Part shown: positions 60,086-64,000 of the stretch, one piece after another | Layout of the letters: the number at the start of each line of letters is the position of its first letter | Position numbering within the stretch: position 1 is the first letter of the stretch | Source of the DNA: Variovorax paradoxus NBRC 15149 | GTDB taxonomy: Bacteria; Pseudomonadota; Gammaproteobacteria; Burkholderiales; Burkholderiaceae_C | DNA length: 64,000 nt | NCBI RefSeq assembly: GCF_001591365.1 | Contig: NZ_BCUT01000001.1 | Span: 1,612,001 to 1,676,000 of the forward strand | Reading direction: 5' to 3' | Made by a program: the position numbers and the translations under genes | Notes under the pieces: model-generated | Databases searched by the model: none | What the model saw: only the letters and a program-made list of their open reading frames with translations | Told to the model about the DNA's origin: nothing

Positions 60086-60427
60086 TCAGCTTCCGGTCAG
60101 AAGCCGCACCAGCCGCATCACCGGCCGGGGCTCCGCGGGCCGAACCGCCGCTGTCTGCTGCCGTGCCTGCGCATGCACGCGCAGCCGCACCGGCGCCAGC
60201 GCCGACAGCTCGATCCAGCCGCCGCGTTCCAGGCGATGCACGTCGCCCTCGTTCAGCACGGTCTTCGCGGTGAACACGGTTTCGCCGAACCATGAGGGCG
60301 GCGACACGAGCAGCGCGCGGCCCTCCAGCATCTCGAGCCAGGTGGCGGGATCGAGCGCCGCGCGCAGGGCCTCGCCCGGTTGCAGGACGACGGTATCGGG
60401 CAGTCGGTCGAGGGTGGTGGGGGACAT
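60086..60427 (-). CDS. DUF2917-like protein
   Basis: Protein of 113 residues with a cupin-like DUF2917 pattern (VVLQPGEALRAALDPATWLE, MLEGRALLVSPPSWFGETVF, LNEGDVHRLERGGWIELSAL). It is divergent from a MocR-type regulator with about 170 bp between. The other DUF2917 gene in this window (48482-48802) also lies next to a divergent regulator, so the pairing may be meaningful. Function unknown. Confidence 0.7.
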   Translation of the reverse strand: MSPTTLDRLPDTVVLQPGEALRAALDPATWLEMLEGRALLVSPPSWFGETVFTAKTVLNEGDVHRLERGGWIELSALAPVRLRVHAQARQQTAAVRPAEPRPVMRLVRLLTGS

Positions 60428-60600
60428 GGCGCGCCTTCTGGAGTGGATGCGCCCATCGTAGGAATTCGGGCGCCCATAAAACAGGCACACACCCAGGCGA
60501 TTCGCACCGGAACAGCGGTGGCCGCGGCGCATCTGTTATGGTCGTTTTCCTTCGCAACTGCATCTGTTTTTGGATGCGCGACAGGGGGAGCATCGAGGCC

Positions 60601-62154
60601 ATGGATTCGCTACCGCTCTACCGCCAGCTCTCAGCGCACTACGTGGACGCGATCCACACCGGCTCGCTCAAGCAGGGCGACAAGCTGCCCTCGCTGCGCA
60701 GCCTCATGCGCCTGCACGGCATCAGCCTGTCGACTGCGCTGCAGCTGTGCCGCACGATGGAAAGCGACGGCTGGGTCGAGGCGCGCGACCGCTCGGGCTA
60801 CTTCGTGCGCCGGCCGCGGCGCCTTGCCATTGCGCCGATGGAGGAGCCCCCGGCCGGCGTGCCGCCCGACCCGGCGCAGTACGTGGGCATCCACGCCAAG
60901 GTGTCGGACTTCGTGGCGCGCCGCCGGCAGCTCCCCGAGAAGCTCAACTTTTCCATCGCGCGCGGCGCGCCGGAGCTGTATCCGGCCGAGGCGCTGCGCA
61001 ATGCGATGACGCGCATGCTGCGCCAGCAGCCCGACATGCTGACGATTGCGGCGCCGCTCAAGGGCCACCGCCAGTTCCGCGAGGTGCTCGCGCAACGCAG
61101 CCTGCGCGTGGGCATGGCGATCTCGCCGGAAGACATCCTGGTCACCAACGGCTGCATCGAGGCGCTCAACCTCGCGCTGCGTGCCGTGGCGCAGCCGGGC
61201 GACACGGTGGCGGTGGAGTCGCCCACTTTCTACGGCCTGCTGCAGGTGCTCGAGAGCCTGGGCATGCGCGCGCTGGAGATCCCGACCAGTCCGCAGACCG
61301 GCCTCTCGATCGAAGCGCTGGAGCTCGCGATCCGCACCTACGACAACATCAAGGCCGTGGTGGTGGTGCCGCACCTGCAGAACCCGCTGGGCAGCGTGAT
61401 GCCCGATGCCCACAAGGCGCGGCTCGCGCAGCTGTGCGAGCGGCACGCGATTCCGCTGATCGAGGACGACACCTACAGCGAGCTGGTCGACGCCCCGACG
61501 CCGCCGCGCGCGCTCAAGTCCTGGGATACTGGCGGCAACGTGATCCACTGCGCCTCGCTGCACAAGATCCTCGCGCCCGGCCTGCGCCTGGGCTGGATCA
61601 CGGCCGGGCGCTGGCACGCGCGGGTGGAGATGCTCAAGTACGCGCAGACCCGCAACAACGAAGGCCTCTCGCAAAGCGGGGCCGGCCTGTTCATGGCCAC
61701 CGGCGCCTACGACCGCCACCTGCGCCATCTGCGCAGCTGCCTGAAGACGCAGCGCGAGCAGACGGCCGATGCGATCGCCGGCTACTTTCCGGCCGGCACG
61801 CGCATCAACCTGCCGCCTGGCGGGCTGCAGCTGTGGGTCGAGCTGCCCGAGCGCCTGTCGTCGTCGCGGGTCTTCGATGCGGCGCTCGCGGAGCGCATCG
61901 TGGTGGCGCCCGGCACGCTGTTCTCCAACTCCTCGCGCTTCGATCACTACCTGCGCATCAACTGCGGCTGGCCGTATGGCGAGGCGGTCGACACGGGCCT
62001 GCGCCGCCTGGGCCAGATCATCGAGACGCTGATGGGCCGCGGTGATGCCGGCGCGGCTGCGGCGCCGCTGCCCATGCGGCCGGCATCGCCCCCGGTTCCC
62101 ATCCAGTCGCCCCAGGGGCGCCAGCTTCAGTCGAGCAGTGCCAGGGCGGCGTAG
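60601..62154 (+). CDS. MocR-type regulator (GntR HTH + aminotransferase class I)
   Basis: Regulator of 517 residues. The N-terminal GntR HTH (YRQLSAHYVDAIHTGSLKQG, DKLPSLRSLMRLHGISLSTA) is followed by a PLP-dependent aminotransferase domain. In it, Lys of SLHKILAPGLRLGWI binds PLP; other motifs are VTNGCIEALNLALRAVAQPG, SPTFYGLLQVLESLG and DDTYSELVDA. Members bind amino-acid-like effectors. The ATG at 60601 is preferred; an in-frame ATG upstream is possible. Divergent from the DUF2917-like gene. Confidence 0.88.
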   Translation: MDSLPLYRQLSAHYVDAIHTGSLKQGDKLPSLRSLMRLHGISLSTALQLCRTMESDGWVEARDRSGYFVRRPRRLAIAPMEEPPAGVPPDPAQYVGIHAKVSDFVARRRQLPEKLNFSIARGAPELYPAEALRNAMTRMLRQQPDMLTIAAPLKGHRQFREVLAQRSLRVGMAISPEDILVTNGCIEALNLALRAVAQPGDTVAVESPTFYGLLQVLESLGMRALEIPTSPQTGLSIEALELAIRTYDNIKAVVVVPHLQNPLGSVMPDAHKARLAQLCERHAIPLIEDDTYSELVDAPTPPRALKSWDTGGNVIHCASLHKILAPGLRLGWITAGRWHARVEMLKYAQTRNNEGLSQSGAGLFMATGAYDRHLRHLRSCLKTQREQTADAIAGYFPAGTRINLPPGGLQLWVELPERLSSSRVFDAALAERIVVAPGTLFSNSSRFDHYLRINCGWPYGEAVDTGLRRLGQIIETLMGRGDAGAAAAPLPMRPASPPVPIQSPQGRQLQSSSARAA

Positions 62155-63053
62155 TCGCCGACCTTTTCGCCAAGCCCCGCGGGCACCAGCAGCACGCCGC
62201 GCGTGAGCGGCTTGAGCTTGCCGTCGACCTGCGCCTGCAGCCGCGGCAGCAGGAAGTCGCGGTGGTGCCAGAACACGCTGCCGCCCAGGCTGATGCGCTG
62301 GAGATCGAGCGTGGCAATCAGGTTGTAGATCATGCGGCCCATCACGCGGCACAGCGCATCGACGATCTCGACGGCGTGCGGCTCGCCGTCCGAGGCGGCC
62401 GCGAACAGGTCGGGCGCGGGCTGCCCGAAGCGGCGCGCGATGGAGTTGCCCGCCACCAGCGCCTCCACGTCGCCGAGGTTGCCGCAGCCGCAGAGCGCAC
62501 CGCTGGCGTCGTCCACCACGAAGCTGTGGCCCGCATGGCCGGCATTGCCGTTCTTGCCACGCAGCGCACGGCCGTCCACGCACAGGCCCACGCCCACGCC
62601 GGTGCTCCAGGTGACGTAGGCGCAGTGGTCCAGGCCCTGCAGCGCGCCCCAGTGGCGCTCGGCCTCGAGCGCGGCCACGGCGTCGTTCTCGACCCGCACG
62701 CGGCCGAAGCGCCGGGCCAGCGGGGCTTCGATGATTGCCGTCATCCAGTTGTTGGGCAGGCCGCGCGCCGGCCCCGCAATGCCGCCGCAGATGTTGGGCG
62801 TGGCCAGCTCCACCATGCCGTCGCGCAGCTCGAAGGGGCCGGTGGACGAGACGCCCACGCGGTCGATGTCGGCCGGCGCGATGCCCTGCTCGGCGCAGAC
62901 CTCGTCGATCATGCGCATGATCTGCACCGCCACGGCGTCGTTGTCGCCGGTCTTGGCCGTCGGCTCGCTGCGGCGGCCGGCCAGCGGCGCATCGCTCGAA
63001 GGGGAAAGGCTCACGGCCACCTTGGTGCCGCCGATGTCAACGCAGGCTCTCAT
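62127..63053 (-). CDS. ROK-family sugar kinase
   Basis: ROK kinase of 308 residues: ATP phosphate loop CVDIGGTKVAVSLSPSS, active-site region VRVENDAVAALEAERHWG (catalytic Asp in END), TWSTGVGVGLCVDGRALRGK and GHAGHSFVVDD. The zinc-binding pattern reads CGCGNLGDVEALVAG: the usual GC is GD, so one Cys ligand is missing. It may be a glucokinase or N-acyl-hexosamine kinase; no operator-binding HTH is present, so it is an enzyme, not a repressor. Its start follows a GAGAGAAG site. Its 3' end overlaps the MocR gene by 28 bp. Confidence 0.87.
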   Translation of the reverse strand: MRACVDIGGTKVAVSLSPSSDAPLAGRRSEPTAKTGDNDAVAVQIMRMIDEVCAEQGIAPADIDRVGVSSTGPFELRDGMVELATPNICGGIAGPARGLPNNWMTAIIEAPLARRFGRVRVENDAVAALEAERHWGALQGLDHCAYVTWSTGVGVGLCVDGRALRGKNGNAGHAGHSFVVDDASGALCGCGNLGDVEALVAGNSIARRFGQPAPDLFAAASDGEPHAVEIVDALCRVMGRMIYNLIATLDLQRISLGGSVFWHHRDFLLPRLQAQVDGKLKPLTRGVLLVPAGLGEKVGDYAALALLD

Positions 63054-63102
63054 CGCGTGGTTCTTCTCTCTGGGTCTCAGGACGGGTTCATCAACAACGG
63101 CG

Positions 63103-63297
63103 CTAGACGAAGCGCGCTACCAGCGCCGCGATCATGCTGAGCACCAGCGTGCTCGAGATCGGCAGCTGCCATTCGCGGCCGAAGGCGCGGAATTCGAAAT
63201 CGCCGGGCAGCCGCCCGAAGCCGAACCGGCGCAGCCAGGCCGTGAGGCCGCTCATGAGCACCAGGGCAAGGACGACGACGATCAGCCAGCGGATCAT
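63103..63297 (-). CDS. DUF2905 family membrane protein
   Basis: Small protein of 64 residues of the DUF2905 family with two transmembrane helices (IRWLIVVVLALVLMSGLTAW and STLVLSMIAALVARFV) flanking a conserved LPGDFEFRAFGREWQLPI segment. Function unknown. It lies directly after the HisN-like gene and shares its strand. Confidence 0.85.
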   Translation of the reverse strand: MIRWLIVVVLALVLMSGLTAWLRRFGFGRLPGDFEFRAFGREWQLPISSTLVLSMIAALVARFV

Positions 63298-63306
63298 GGG
63301 AACAGT

Positions 63307-64000
63307 CTAGGCCGCAAGGATGGCCATGGTTTGTCGGTGAAGTTCGGGCGTTGCGGCCGCAATCACCCGGCCATCGGACTCCAGCCCCAGCGGCTGGCCC
63401 TGCCAGTCGGTGATGACGCCGCCCGCGGCCTCGATCACGCCCGCCGGGCCCAGGTAGTCGTAGGGCTGCAGGCCGGTTTCCACCACGAGGTCGATGGTGC
63501 CGCCCGCGAGCTGCGCATAGCCGTAGCAGTCGCCGCCGAAGCGCCGCATCGCGCACTGCCGGCTCAGCCGGTCGAAGGCCTGCCAGTCGGCCGGCGCAAA
63601 GATGTCGGGCGAGGTGGTGACGATGCGCGCCTTGGCCACCTCGGTACAGCTGCTCGCGTGCACCGGCTGGCCGTCGCGCGTCGCGCCCTGGCCGGCCTGG
63701 CCGACCCAGCGCTCCTTGAGCACCGGCATGTCGATCATGCCCAGCACCACGCGCGAGCCCCGCAGCACACCGATCAGCGTGCCCCACAGCGGCGATCCGG
63801 TGATGAAGCTGCGCGTGCCGTCGATCGGGTCGAGCACCCAGACGCGCTCGGCGTCGAGCCGCTCGAGGCCGTGCTCCTCGCCGAAGATGCCGTCCGCCGC
63901 GGCGCGCACGGCAAGGATCTCGCGCATGGCCGTCTCGGCGGCGCGGTCCGCCAGCGTCACGGGGCTCTCGTCGGCCTTGGTGATGATGTCCAGCGGCGTG
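63307..64000 (-). CDS. hisN: inositol monophosphatase-family histidinol-phosphatase (5' part outside window)
   Basis: Metal-dependent phosphatase of the inositol monophosphatase family; 231 residues are visible and the N terminus is cut off by the right edge. Metal motifs: DIITKADESPVTLADRAAE, EEHGLE, WVLDPIDGTRSFITGSPLWG and GPAGVIEAAGGVITDWQGQP. It resembles HisN, which dephosphorylates histidinol phosphate, but other IMPase substrates are possible. DUF2905 follows on the same strand. Confidence 0.85.
   Translation of the reverse strand, partial: TPLDIITKADESPVTLADRAAETAMREILAVRAAADGIFGEEHGLERLDAERVWVLDPIDGTRSFITGSPLWGTLIGVLRGSRVVLGMIDMPVLKERWVGQAGQGATRDGQPVHASSCTEVAKARIVTTSPDIFAPADWQAFDRLSRQCAMRRFGGDCYGYAQLAGGTIDLVVETGLQPYDYLGPAGVIEAAGGVITDWQGQPLGLESDGRVIAAATPELHRQTMAILAA

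Overview
The window looks like chromosomal DNA of a Comamonadaceae betaproteobacterium, most likely Variovorax or a close relative. The evidence is very high GC, strong GC3 bias with long antisense open frames, a Bug-type tripartite tricarboxylate transporter (TTT) binding protein, many LysR regulators, DUF2917 genes, and a metabolically versatile gene set. No rRNA, tRNA, insertion sequence, prophage or CRISPR array was seen. Genes are densely packed and no gene-free stretch above 300 bp is unexplained; the largest holds a cobalamin riboswitch.

Layout. (1) 1-6191: oxidative sugar catabolism: YtfQ-like sugar-binding protein, aldehyde dehydrogenase, GbpR-like LysR, SDR sugar dehydrogenase, SMP-30 lactonase and aldose 1-epimerase. 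This suits uptake and non-phosphorylative oxidation of galactose, arabinose or a similar sugar. (2) 6188-11919: a secreted alpha/beta hydrolase behind a 1592-residue protein that joins an alpha/alpha-toroid-like region, a CapA metallophosphoesterase-like domain and a complete MurF-like ligase. This is the best candidate for an undescribed system. (3) 11985-20022: LysR/DMT exporter pair, XRE-cupin/GNAT pair, lipoprotein hydrolase, Na+/H+ antiporter-like protein, MltB-type transglycosylase and a Csp3-like copper-storage protein. (4) 20052-23204: tartrate/D-malate dehydrogenase with its LysR and a Bug binding protein. (5) 23783-33349: a cobalamin riboswitch followed by twelve tightly coupled corrin-ring and cobalt-transport genes (cobM, cbiX, cobH, cbiD, cobL, cobI, cbiG, cobE, cbtB, cbtA, cobJ, ferredoxin). 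(6) 33371-36869: branched-chain keto acid dehydrogenase E1alpha/E1beta/E2 without an E3 gene. (7) 36971-42288: small conserved proteins, DAHP synthase and an AbiEi-like/Fic fusion preceded by three tandem 24-bp repeats. (8) 42294-47140: GlmS and GlmU (UDP-GlcNAc supply), an Lrp-type regulator and a DUF6279 lipoprotein. (9) 47160-55841: Crp/Fnr regulator, BLUF photoreceptor, a LysR gene whose HTH start is missing where it abuts a DUF2917 gene, 5-FTHF cyclo-ligase, Slt transglycosylase, MgtC, GST, OmpW, CCA transferase. (10) 55913-60073: otsB, a GH15 glucoamylase/trehalase-like enzyme and otsA (trehalose metabolism). (11) 60086-64000: DUF2917/MocR-type pair, ROK kinase, DUF2905 and a partial HisN-like phosphatase.

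Family assignments come from reading motifs in the translated sequence; no database search was run.
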